Shown one piece after another: positions 5,457 to 11,822 of a stretch of DNA of 13,924 nt. Source of the DNA: DASXTS01 sp036505275 (GTDB lineage: Bacteria; Actinomycetota; Actinomycetes; Mycobacteriales; Pseudonocardiaceae); NCBI GenBank assembly GCA_036505275.1, contig DASXTS010000536.1:1-13924 (forward strand), given 5' to 3'. The translations under genes were made by a program, and so were the position numbers. The notes below the pieces were generated by a model, which worked only from the letters and a program-made list of their open reading frames with translations, did not search any database and had not been told where the DNA came from. Each line of letters begins with the position of its first letter. The first letter of the stretch is position 1.

Positions 5457-7069
5457 AAGGCGGCCTCAGCGGGCTCGGCCTGCTGGGTTGCCTGCTCGGT
5501 TGCCTGCTCCGTTGAATGCGCCGCTGGTGCGTCGGCCGAGCGTCGGTAGGCGAACAGCAGGCACACGATGCCGGCGAAGACATACCCCAACGCCACGCCG
5601 CCGTTGGCGTTCCACTCGACACGCTCGCCATGGATGAGCCCGATGAACGACAGGGCCGCGCCGGCACCGCAGTAGATCGCGGCTCGGATGAACTGCTTGT
5701 CGATGATGAAAGCGGCGATGGCGCCGAGCACCATCCCGGCCAGGATCGCCCCACCGCCCAGGGTGGACAGCCCGTCGAACACCACACCGGCGTTGGTGAA
5801 CGCCTCGTTGCTGATCTGGGCTGGCGTGGTGCCGGCCGCGACGAGCGCGTTGGAGATCTGCCCGACCGCCCAGGCCGCGATGTTGGGGATGATCGCGAGC
5901 ACCACCGCGACGGCGTGCGCCTTCGGCACCGCCTGGAACGCCTGCGCCCCGATCAAGAGCCCGATGTAGAGCAGGATCGGCACGATGGCCGGCAGCGGCA
6001 GCAGCGCGCCCAACACCCCGAACAGGCCCAGGAAGCACATCAGCGCGATCACCACGCCGGACAGCAGCGAGTACGCCGTGCGGCCGCCGGCCTCCTTCCA
6101 TCCGGGGTGGCCGATGTAGACCGCGGGCGGGAACGGCGAGCCCAGCGCCGCGCCGACCACGGCGCCGGTGCCGTCGGCCAGCAGCACGCTGCGTAGGTTG
6201 TACGAGTCGCCGGCCGCCGCGGCGCTCTCGACGTTGGACATGCCCTCGGTGAAGTTGTAGATGCCAAGCGGGATAGCGGTGGCCAGCAGCGGTGCGATGT
6301 CGGAGAGGCCGCTGATCAAGAGGTCGACGTGCAAGGTGGGCAGCCCGACGCCGATGTCGCGGGCGGCCGCGGTGACGTCGGGCACCGACATGTAGCCGCC
6401 GATCCAGGCGATCGCGGTGCCGACCAGCAACGCGGCCAGGCCGATCGGGACGTTGCCCGGCAGCTTCCGGTCGGTGAAGAAGCCGATCAGGATGATGGCC
6501 AGCACCGGCAGCGCGATCCAGGCCGCCTCGAACATCTGCGCGGCCGGCCGCATCGAGATGAACGCGATCGAGATGCCGGCCAGCGTGCCGAGCAGCGCGG
6601 CCCGTGGGGTGAACCGCCGGATGTACGGCCCGACGAAGGCGCCGGTCAGCACGATGATGCCGATGATGAACGACCAGGCCAGGCCGGCCTGCCAGGCCTT
6701 GATGGGGTCCTTGGTCGCCAGGAGGATCGGCAGCATGATCACGAATGTGACGATGAACATGTGCGGCACGCTCGGGCCGTACGGCATCGCGCACACGTCC
6801 GTGCGGTTCTCCCGGCGGGCCAGCCGGCGCGCCAGGTAGGTGTAGTACCCGTTGCCGATCAACAACTGGATGCCGAGCGCCGGCAGGATCACCGAGAACA
6901 CGTCGCCCTTGGGGATCTGCACCACGGCGACGCACAGTGAGGTCAGCACCAGCACGTTGACCAGCACGTTGAAGCCGAGGCCGAACGCCGCGTTGGTGTC
7001 CCCGCCGGTCCACCACGGCAGCCGCAGCCGGTTGGGGTCCGCCTTGTCGCTCCTGGTGGGAAGCTGCAT
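5453..7069 (-). CDS. NCS2/AzgA-like purine-permease family transporter, candidate ureide importer
   Basis: A 538-residue integral membrane protein with roughly 12-14 hydrophobic segments. The centre carries NFTEGMSNVESAAAAGD (residues 272-288) and then LLADGTGAVVGAALGSPFPP and YIGHPGWKEAGGRTAYS (318-334), a layout like the substrate-binding helix-8 and helix-10 regions of AzgA/UraA-type transporters. E275 and E281 are candidate binding carboxylates. It starts 5 nt after the second cysteine hydrolase; its ATG follows ACGGAG by nine bases. Position in the operon suggests import of the substrate, triuret, biuret or a related ureide, but transport of a purine that feeds the same pathway cannot be excluded. 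The C-terminal tail has three short TEQA-like repeats. Confidence 0.9.
   Translation of the reverse strand: MQLPTRSDKADPNRLRLPWWTGGDTNAAFGLGFNVLVNVLVLTSLCVAVVQIPKGDVFSVILPALGIQLLIGNGYYTYLARRLARRENRTDVCAMPYGPSVPHMFIVTFVIMLPILLATKDPIKAWQAGLAWSFIIGIIVLTGAFVGPYIRRFTPRAALLGTLAGISIAFISMRPAAQMFEAAWIALPVLAIILIGFFTDRKLPGNVPIGLAALLVGTAIAWIGGYMSVPDVTAAARDIGVGLPTLHVDLLISGLSDIAPLLATAIPLGIYNFTEGMSNVESAAAAGDSYNLRSVLLADGTGAVVGAALGSPFPPAVYIGHPGWKEAGGRTAYSLLSGVVIALMCFLGLFGVLGALLPLPAIVPILLYIGLLIGAQAFQAVPKAHAVAVVLAIIPNIAAWAVGQISNALVAAGTTPAQISNEAFTNAGVVFDGLSTLGGGAILAGMVLGAIAAFIIDKQFIRAAIYCGAGAALSFIGLIHGERVEWNANGGVALGYVFAGIVCLLFAYRRSADAPAAHSTEQATEQATQQAEPAEAAL
5481..5516. repeat. Three imperfect 12-bp tandem repeats in permease tail
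   Basis: Units TGCTGGGTTGCC, TGCTCGGTTGCC and TGCTCCGTTGAA follow one another and encode the cytoplasmic-looking tail TEQATEQATQQA. Length change here would stay in frame. Confidence 0.55.
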
Positions 7070-7074
7070 CGGTA

Positions 7075-7797
7075 TCAACTCCGTTTCAACCGTTGGTGCT
7101 GGGCGCCGACCGGGTGCAGCGCCTTGAGTGCGTCGAGGTAGTTGGCCGACGGTGCGACCCAGCCGAAGATCCCGCCCTGCGCAGCGATCATCGCCAGGCC
7201 GGCCTGCTGGAACTCCGGGAAGTACGAGCCGACGCAGTCGGAGAGCACCAGGCACTCGTAGCCGCGGTCGTTGGCCTCCCGGACGGTGGTGTGCACGCAC
7301 ACCTCGGTGGTGACGCCGGTAACGATCAGGCTGGTGACGTCCGCCGCGCGCAGCCGTTCGTCGAGGTCGGTGCCGTAGAAGGAGCCCTTGCCCGGCTTGT
7401 CGATCACGACCTCGCCGTCGATCGGGGCCAGCTCGTCGACGATGTCATGGCCGTACTCGCCGCGGATCAGGATCCGGCCCCGCGGACCGACGTCTCCGAT
7501 GCGCAGCGTCGGGTTGCCGCGGTTGAGCTTGGCCGGTGGGCAGTCCGACAGGTCGGGCCGGTGTCCCTCCCTGGTGTGGATCACCGTGAGGCCGGCTGCC
7601 CTGGTGGCGGCCAGCACCCGCCGCAATGGCGGGATCACGGCTTGCAGCAGGTTGACGTCGTTGCCGAGGGTTTCGCCGAATCCCCCTGGCTCGACGAAGT
7701 CCCGTTGCATGTCGATCACGACAAGCGCGGTGTGCTGTGGATGGAACGGGAACGGTGCCGGGGTGGCAGCCACCACCAGCCGTTCAGCCAAGGTCAT
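7075..7797 (-). CDS. trtA: Isochorismatase-like cysteine hydrolase, triuret hydrolase-like
   Basis: A 240-residue cytosolic cysteine hydrolase. The catalytic triad of the family is present: D29 (VVIDMQRDF), K134 (IDKPGKGSF) and C167 (TTEVCVHT). It differs from its neighbour at 7784 by the insertion FGETLGNDVNLLQ, the SDCPPAKLNRGNP loop where BiuH has SDLPANKRWRS, and the ending MIAAQGGIFGWVAPSANY. These changes are what I associate with the TrtA group, which cleaves triuret to carboxybiuret and ammonia in Herbaspirillum; this is from memory, not alignment. The ATG at 7797 lies inside the end of the previous gene (14-nt overlap) behind GGAGG. A biuret or ureidoacrylate-type hydrolase of other specificity is the main alternative. 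Confidence 0.88.
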   Translation of the reverse strand: MTLAERLVVAATPAPFPFHPQHTALVVIDMQRDFVEPGGFGETLGNDVNLLQAVIPPLRRVLAATRAAGLTVIHTREGHRPDLSDCPPAKLNRGNPTLRIGDVGPRGRILIRGEYGHDIVDELAPIDGEVVIDKPGKGSFYGTDLDERLRAADVTSLIVTGVTTEVCVHTTVREANDRGYECLVLSDCVGSYFPEFQQAGLAMIAAQGGIFGWVAPSANYLDALKALHPVGAQHQRLKRS

Positions 7798-8527
7798 CGC
7801 GGGCCTCCGTGATGGCCGCGATCACCGCGTCGGAGCTGCCGACACAGCCGAACACCCCACCCTGCATGGTCACCATGCGCAGCGCCGCGGTGTGGTTGGA
7901 CAGCTCGGTGGCGCCGGTGCAGTCGGACAGGATCAGGCACTCGTAGCCGCGGTCGTTGGCCTCGCGCATTGTGGTGTGGACGCAGACGTCGGTGGTGATG
8001 CCGGTGAGCACCAGGTGGGTGATGCCGCTGGCGCGCAACACCAGGTCGAGGGAGGTGGCGTAGAAGGCGCCCTTACCCGGCTTGTCGATCAGCACCTCAC
8101 CCGGGATCGGTGCCACCTCGGGCACGATCTGCCAGCCGGGCTCGCCGCGCACCAGGATGCGGCCCTGCGGGCCCGCGCGTCCGATCTCGGCGCCGATCCG
8201 GGCCGAGCGCCACCGCTTGTTCGCTGGCAGGTCGGACAGGTCCGGCGCGTGGCCCTCTCTGGTGTGGATCACGAGCATGCCGAGGTTGCGGGCGTACTCC
8301 AGCAGCCGCGCAGTGGTCGGCAGGCCGGCCCTGGTCAGTTGGATGTCGTAGCCCATCCGGTCGACATAGCCACCCGGGCCGCAGAAGTCGACCTGCCAGT
8401 CGATGCAGACCAAGGCGACGTTGCCGACCGAGACGCCGCCGTCGTACGGCCATGGGTAGGGGTCGGCGTCTACCGGGCCGATCCGGGCCGGGAGCACGGT
8501 CGGCGCCAGCGGTGGATGCAACGACAC
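7784..8527 (-). CDS. biuH: Biuret hydrolase-like cysteine hydrolase
   Basis: A 247-residue isochorismatase-fold amidase that would turn biuret into allophanate plus ammonia. It shares with Rhizobium BiuH the segments DADPYPWPY, GGYVDRMGYD, LPANKRWRSARIG and RGEPGW. The triad D43, K149, C182 lies at a constant offset of +7 from Asp36, Lys142, Cys175 of that enzyme. Its reported channel residues Phe41, Tyr47, Met51, Gln215 and Val218 also recur at +7 (F48, Y54, M58, Q222, V225). I chose GTG 8527 because AAGGAG lies about eight bases upstream and the frame above it belongs to the amidase. It begins 20 nt after the amidase stop and overlaps the next gene. Confidence 0.92.
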   Translation of the reverse strand: MSLHPPLAPTVLPARIGPVDADPYPWPYDGGVSVGNVALVCIDWQVDFCGPGGYVDRMGYDIQLTRAGLPTTARLLEYARNLGMLVIHTREGHAPDLSDLPANKRWRSARIGAEIGRAGPQGRILVRGEPGWQIVPEVAPIPGEVLIDKPGKGAFYATSLDLVLRASGITHLVLTGITTDVCVHTTMREANDRGYECLILSDCTGATELSNHTAALRMVTMQGGVFGCVGSSDAVIAAITEARDDLG

Positions 8528-8547
8528 GGTCGTAACTCCTTCGATCC

Positions 8548-9966
8548 TCAGCGGTGGGCAAGCTCGGCGCCGACGGTGCGCAGCAGTGCATCGGAGAACG
8601 CCGGACCGATGACCGAAACGCTGGCCGGGCGGCCGTCGGCGGTGTAGCCGGTGGGCACGGCGACGGCGGCCAGGTCCAGCAGGTTGACGAACTGGGTGTA
8701 GCGGCCGAGCACGCTGTTGCGCTCGATCGGCTGCTGCGCGATCTCGTCGACGGTGAACGTGGTCGGCACCGTCGGCAGCACGAGCAGGTCGGCCCGCTGC
8801 CACAGTTGCTCCTCAGTCCAGTGCCGGAGCTCCTGCAGCCGGTGCTGAGCGCGGAAGGTCTCCACCGCGTCGAAGCGCCGACCGCTCTCGATCACTCGCC
8901 TGGTCACCGGCAGCACCTCGTCGGGGTGCTGCGCGAAGAACGCCTCCAGCTCGGCCAATCGCTCGGCCACCCAAGGGCCGCGGTACAACAGCTCGCCCGC
9001 CTCCAACAGCGGCTCAATCGACGTGATCACGACCTCGGAGCTGGCGCAGATGCGCTCGCGCATCGTGTCGAATGCCCTCTGCACGCCGCCGTCGCGATCG
9101 AAGTCCAGCTCGTCCGCGGCCGGCAGCGCGATCACGGGGCGGGCCGGCAGGTGCCGTGGCGGCGCAGCGGCGCGCGACCACGGATCGGTCGGCTCCGGCT
9201 GGGCAAGTACCCGCAGCACGGTGCCGGCGTCCGCGACGCCGGCGGTGAAGATGCTCACGCAGTCCAACGAGCGGCAGGCAGGCACGATGCCGTTCGTGCT
9301 GACCAGCCCGCGGGTGGGCTTGCAGCCGACGATGCCGTTCAGCGCGGCCGGCACCCGGCCCGAGCCGGCGGTGTCGGTGCCCAGCGCGAAGGACACCAGG
9401 CCCGCCGCCACCGCCACCGCCGAGCCGGAGCTGGACCCACCCGGGATCATGTCGCCGCCGTGCACGTTGCGGCAGACGCCGTAGGGGCTCCGCGTGCCGG
9501 TGAGGCCGGTGGCGAACTGGTCCATGTTGGTCTTGCCGATCACTATCGCGCCGGCCTCGACCAGGCGCCGCACACACGCCGCGCTCTGCGCCGGCTGGTA
9601 GGCGTACCCGGGGCAGCCCGCCGTGGTCGGCAGCCCAGCCACGTCGATGTTGTCCTTGATCGCGCACGGCACGCCGTACAGGGGCCAGGCGCTCAGGTCG
9701 CCGCCGCGCCGGCCCGCCGCCAACTGCAGCTCGTCGGCCCGCCGTCGCAGCAGCTCAGCGCCGTGGCGGGAGATCCAGACCGCATCATCGCCCCGGCGGT
9801 CCACCCGCGCCAGCACGAGTTCGACGACGTCTCTCGGGCTCAGCCGGCGCGCCGTGTACTCCGCCCGCAGCGCGCCGAGTCCAAGCTCTTCCTGGGACAG
9901 CTCTTCCTGGGACAGCTCTTCCTGGCACGATGTGACATTTCCCCAGTAGGACGGGGGCGATGCCAC
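8548..9966 (-). CDS. atzF: Allophanate hydrolase, amidase-domain form without C-terminal domain
   Basis: About 472 residues of the amidase-signature family. It hydrolyses allophanate, giving ammonia and CO2. The Ser-cisSer-Lys triad is K104 (AIKDNIDVAG), S178 (GGSSSGSAVAVA) and S202 (TDTAGSGRVPAA), with spacings identical to Lys91, Ser165 and Ser189 of AtzF. The family's substrate residues Tyr299/Arg307 recur as Y328 and R336 in YRGPWVAER, which marks allophanate hydrolase against other amidases. The roughly 130-residue C-terminal domain of AtzF (605 residues) is missing: the protein stops just after the amidase fold. Start is uncertain. GTG 9966 is the nearest start to the conserved region, GTG 10026 is the other option, and neither has a clear ribosome binding site. 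Three QEELS repeats precede the domain. Confidence 0.92.
   Translation of the reverse strand: MASPPSYWGNVTSCQEELSQEELSQEELGLGALRAEYTARRLSPRDVVELVLARVDRRGDDAVWISRHGAELLRRRADELQLAAGRRGGDLSAWPLYGVPCAIKDNIDVAGLPTTAGCPGYAYQPAQSAACVRRLVEAGAIVIGKTNMDQFATGLTGTRSPYGVCRNVHGGDMIPGGSSSGSAVAVAAGLVSFALGTDTAGSGRVPAALNGIVGCKPTRGLVSTNGIVPACRSLDCVSIFTAGVADAGTVLRVLAQPEPTDPWSRAAAPPRHLPARPVIALPAADELDFDRDGGVQRAFDTMRERICASSEVVITSIEPLLEAGELLYRGPWVAERLAELEAFFAQHPDEVLPVTRRVIESGRRFDAVETFRAQHRLQELRHWTEEQLWQRADLLVLPTVPTTFTVDEIAQQPIERNSVLGRYTQFVNLLDLAAVAVPTGYTADGRPASVSVIGPAFSDALLRTVGAELAHR
9884..9928. repeat. Three 15-bp tandem repeats in the amidase N-terminus
   Basis: The unit AGCTCTTCCTGGGAC occurs three times head to tail; the first two copies are identical and the third has one G-to-C change. 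On the coding strand they give QEELS repeated, an acidic extension just before the conserved amidase fold. Near-identity points to recent expansion by slippage, always in frame. Confidence 0.9.
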
Positions 9967-10027
9967 ATCGTCGCCGGCACAACGACCGGCTCTGCCCGGA
10001 TCGGCGAGGACTGCCCGTTGGCGCACT

Positions 10028-10041
10028 TTGTCGATTGTCGA
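10028..10041. promoter_or_regulatory. Tandem TTGTCGA boxes upstream of amidase gene
   Basis: TTGTCGA is repeated twice without spacing in the gap between the GntR gene and the amidase gene, adjoining the alternative GTG start at 10026. It could be a binding site for the GntR regulator or part of the operon promoter. It is not a clean FadR-type palindrome. Confidence 0.25.
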
Positions 10042-10082
10042 CCGAATGGTGTCGCCCAGCGGTCGGCCGTGTTACGACCCGG

Positions 10083-10109
10083 TTAGGCCTGTCCCGTGGA
10101 CAGGCCTGA
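10083..10109 (-). terminator. Perfect 10-bp hairpin between regulator and catabolic genes
   Basis: AGGCCTGTCC (10085-10094) and GGACAGGCCT (10098-10107) pair perfectly around a CGT loop, extended to 12 pairs by a T-G and a T-A pair. It stands 17 nt after the GntR stop and upstream of the amidase start. No T-run follows on the minus strand, so it may be a U-less terminator, an attenuator separating regulator from catabolic genes, or an operator. Confidence 0.55.
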
Positions 10110-10123
10110 GACCTGCCCCTCGG

Positions 10124-10792
10124 TCAGCCGATATATGTGCGGGCGCCATGGCTGGCCAGCTCGGTCAGCACCTCGTCGACGTTTCCGGTGGCGATTGCGT
10201 CCAGCAGCCGCCGGTGCCGTCGCACGCCTTCCAGCGGTGACCGCTGCTCCGCCTCCCGCCGCAGGTTGGCGGCTATGCAGAGCTGCAGTTTGAGGATGAC
10301 GGGCTCGTACACCGTCAGCAGGTGCCGGTGTTCGGCGAGCGCGGCCAGGCCGATGTGGAACTGCCGGTGGGCCTCGGCCCGTTCGAGAGTCGCGCCAGCG
10401 ATAACGGCACGTTCCATGTCGGCCAGCCGTGCTTCCAGAAGGGCCAGCCCACGCCGATCCCGCAACGGCAGCGCCAGCCGCACCGCGAAACGCTCCAGCA
10501 CGTCGCGCAGCCCGAACAGCTCGTCCATGTCCCGTTCAGACAGCTGCGTCACGCGCACCCCGCGCCGCGGCAGGTGCTCGACCAGGCCCTGCTGCCCGAG
10601 CAGTCGCAACGCCTCGCGCAGCGGTGCCCGGCTGGTACCGAACCTGCGGGTGAGTTGCTCCTCGATCAGCCGTTCGCCCGGCACCAGGGTGCCGCTGAGG
10701 ATTTCGCTACGCAGCCGCCGTGCGACGAGTTCCACCAGGCTGGTGCTCTCGAGCGGGTCGCCGTTGCCGGCGAACTCCGATTGAGCTAGCAC
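10124..10792 (-). CDS. FadR-type GntR transcriptional regulator
   Basis: A 222-residue regulator with an N-terminal winged helix at residues of about 18-85 (EQLTRRFGTSRAPLREALRL is the recognition part). An all-helical FCD effector domain follows from about 95 to the end. FCD domains bind a metal and a small acid or ureide. The first ligand, usually Asp in an AHDxxFH context, is His here (AHRQFHIGLAALAE), while the later RRHRRLLDAIATGN and ELASH histidines are kept. The GTG start follows AGGGAGG. It lies upstream of and co-oriented with the amidase-to-atzH operon, separated by 157 nt with a strong hairpin. It is the obvious candidate for local control of that operon, in response to a pathway compound. 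Confidence 0.93.
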   Translation of the reverse strand: MLAQSEFAGNGDPLESTSLVELVARRLRSEILSGTLVPGERLIEEQLTRRFGTSRAPLREALRLLGQQGLVEHLPRRGVRVTQLSERDMDELFGLRDVLERFAVRLALPLRDRRGLALLEARLADMERAVIAGATLERAEAHRQFHIGLAALAEHRHLLTVYEPVILKLQLCIAANLRREAEQRSPLEGVRRHRRLLDAIATGNVDEVLTELASHGARTYIG

Positions 10793-10930
10793 GCCGCCCT
10801 CCCTGGCTACGAACCTGTACGTGTGGCCGTCCGTGGCAGCCCATTATGGCTGCTCCTTTGGCTATGGAACCGACGAGCGATCACAGGGTTCCTCGGCTGT
10901 TGTACGGCAGTTGGACTGCCGCGCTGCTCG

Positions 10931-11230
10931 GGGTGGGTCTACCGCCACGACGAGGCGGTGTCCGCGTACATGCAGACCTCGGCGCATATCGAGGAGCTGG
11001 AGCTGCTTGGGTTGAACCGGCAGCACCGGCCGATGCGGGTGCAGGACTTGCCGGTGCCGCGCGGGCGGGTCCGCGGCTGGGTCGACTACCTGGCGCCGGC
11101 GGGTTTCGGGAGGGCCTGTCCGTGGGCCTGTTTACGCCTGACGGTCGCTACTCGGCGTCCTGGGTATGAATACGGACTCCGAAATGCACCCCACACTTCT
11201 CGGCGAGGCAAGGGTGCTGGCGGAAGGCTG
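10931..11230 (+). pseudogene. Remnant of a LuxR-family-like regulator sensor domain, frameshifted
   Basis: Three consecutive frames spell one protein. The first is WVYRHDEAVSAYMQ to RVRGWVDYLAPAGF. After a lost base near 11107 it continues EGLSVGLFTPDGRYS. After another lost base near 11155 it reads VLGMNTDSEMHPT. I associate this pattern with the N-terminal GAF-like sensor of actinobacterial LuxR regulators; that naming is tentative. The DNA-binding HTH is absent, because the sequence runs into the end of the converging NTF2-like gene at 11236. A possible start, MEPTSDHRVPRLLYGSW at about 10863, is in yet another frame. The 10793-10930 stretch otherwise shows nothing I recognise. Confidence 0.5.
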
Positions 11231-11235
11231 TCCCA

Positions 11236-11622
11236 TCACGTCGCCGGAGCGGTCCAGCCCTTCGAAGGCCAGAACGGCCACTCCTCGAAGCGTCGGCAGT
11301 GGCCGTCCTCGGTGAACTCTAGTACCCAGAGGTCGCGGTACTCTTGGCGGACGGGGTCCCCCTAATGCACCTCGACCCGGACTACGGCGGCGCTTCCTTC
11401 CACGGCGAGGATCGAATACCCCAGATGGAACACCTCGTCCGGTCCGTCGCGCTGGGTCTCCCAGTCTCTGCCGAGCGCCTCCAGGCCCACGAGCGGCCGC
11501 TCGTAGGGGGAGTGCAGGTACTCGGCGTCCGGCGTGAAGATCGCCTCCAGCGCGTCCGTTCCCGGCGAGCGCCAGGCCCGCTCATAGCCGCTCACCCAGC
11601 GATCGACGTCTTGGCGTTCCAT
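11236..11622 (-). pseudogene. NTF2/SnoaL-like protein gene with one in-frame TAG
   Basis: From ATG 11622 the protein reads MERQDVDRWVSGYERAW, then FTPDAEYLHSPYERP and a beta-rich middle ending VRVEVH. A TAG at 11362-11364 follows. The same frame then continues GDPVRQEYRDLWVLEFTEDG and EEWPFWPSKGW to a TGA at 11236-11238, giving about 128 residues, the normal length of a SnoaL-like domain. The stop sits where the family usually has an aromatic residue (VHYGD-like), so one base change from TAT or TAC explains it. The frame is otherwise unbroken, suggesting a recent loss, a sequencing error or, less likely, readthrough. There is no clear ribosome binding site. Function unknown. Confidence 0.75.
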
Positions 11623-11721
11623 GCAGCTATCGTGCCGTGGGCCTCGCGCCGTCCGCCCCGCCACCCGTCACGTCTGCCGTCCCGGCCCGCCGCATCCCGT
11701 TCAAGGTAGACGTGCTGCGTG

Positions 11722-11746
11722 CGCCTACCGAGGGTCTCAGTAGGCG
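11722..11746. promoter_or_regulatory. Inverted repeat upstream of iclR-type gene
   Basis: CGCCTAC (11722-11728) and GTAGGCG (11740-11746) are perfect inverted arms with an 11-nt spacer, about 76 nt before the IclR start. IclR proteins commonly repress their own genes at such sites, so this is a candidate operator. The rest of 11623-11822 holds no gene I can support. Confidence 0.4.
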
Positions 11747-11822
11747 GCCATCGGCCGACTGGTGGATCATCGTCGTGGCAGGGGACTGCCGGCGCTGCTG
11801 CTGAGCGGATCGGGAGGCGACG

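Noticed and set aside
5466..7016. 516-codon open frame within the permease in another frame
   Set aside because: Arg/His/Gly-rich shadow without membrane segments; the permease frame has a convincing topology and motifs.
9884..9928. CRISPR-like or phage repeat array
   Set aside because: Units are 15 bp, directly adjacent without spacers, and encode an in-frame peptide repeat.
5037..10026. Complete cyanuric acid (atzDGEHF) pathway
   Set aside because: No AtzD, AtzG or AtzE sequence is present; the deaminating enzymes here are cysteine hydrolases of another fold.
8554..10086. 510-codon open frame on the plus strand opposite the amidase gene
   Set aside because: Antisense shadow of a high-GC gene: no domain features, very rich in Arg, Gln and Gly, while the minus strand holds a complete catalytic triad.
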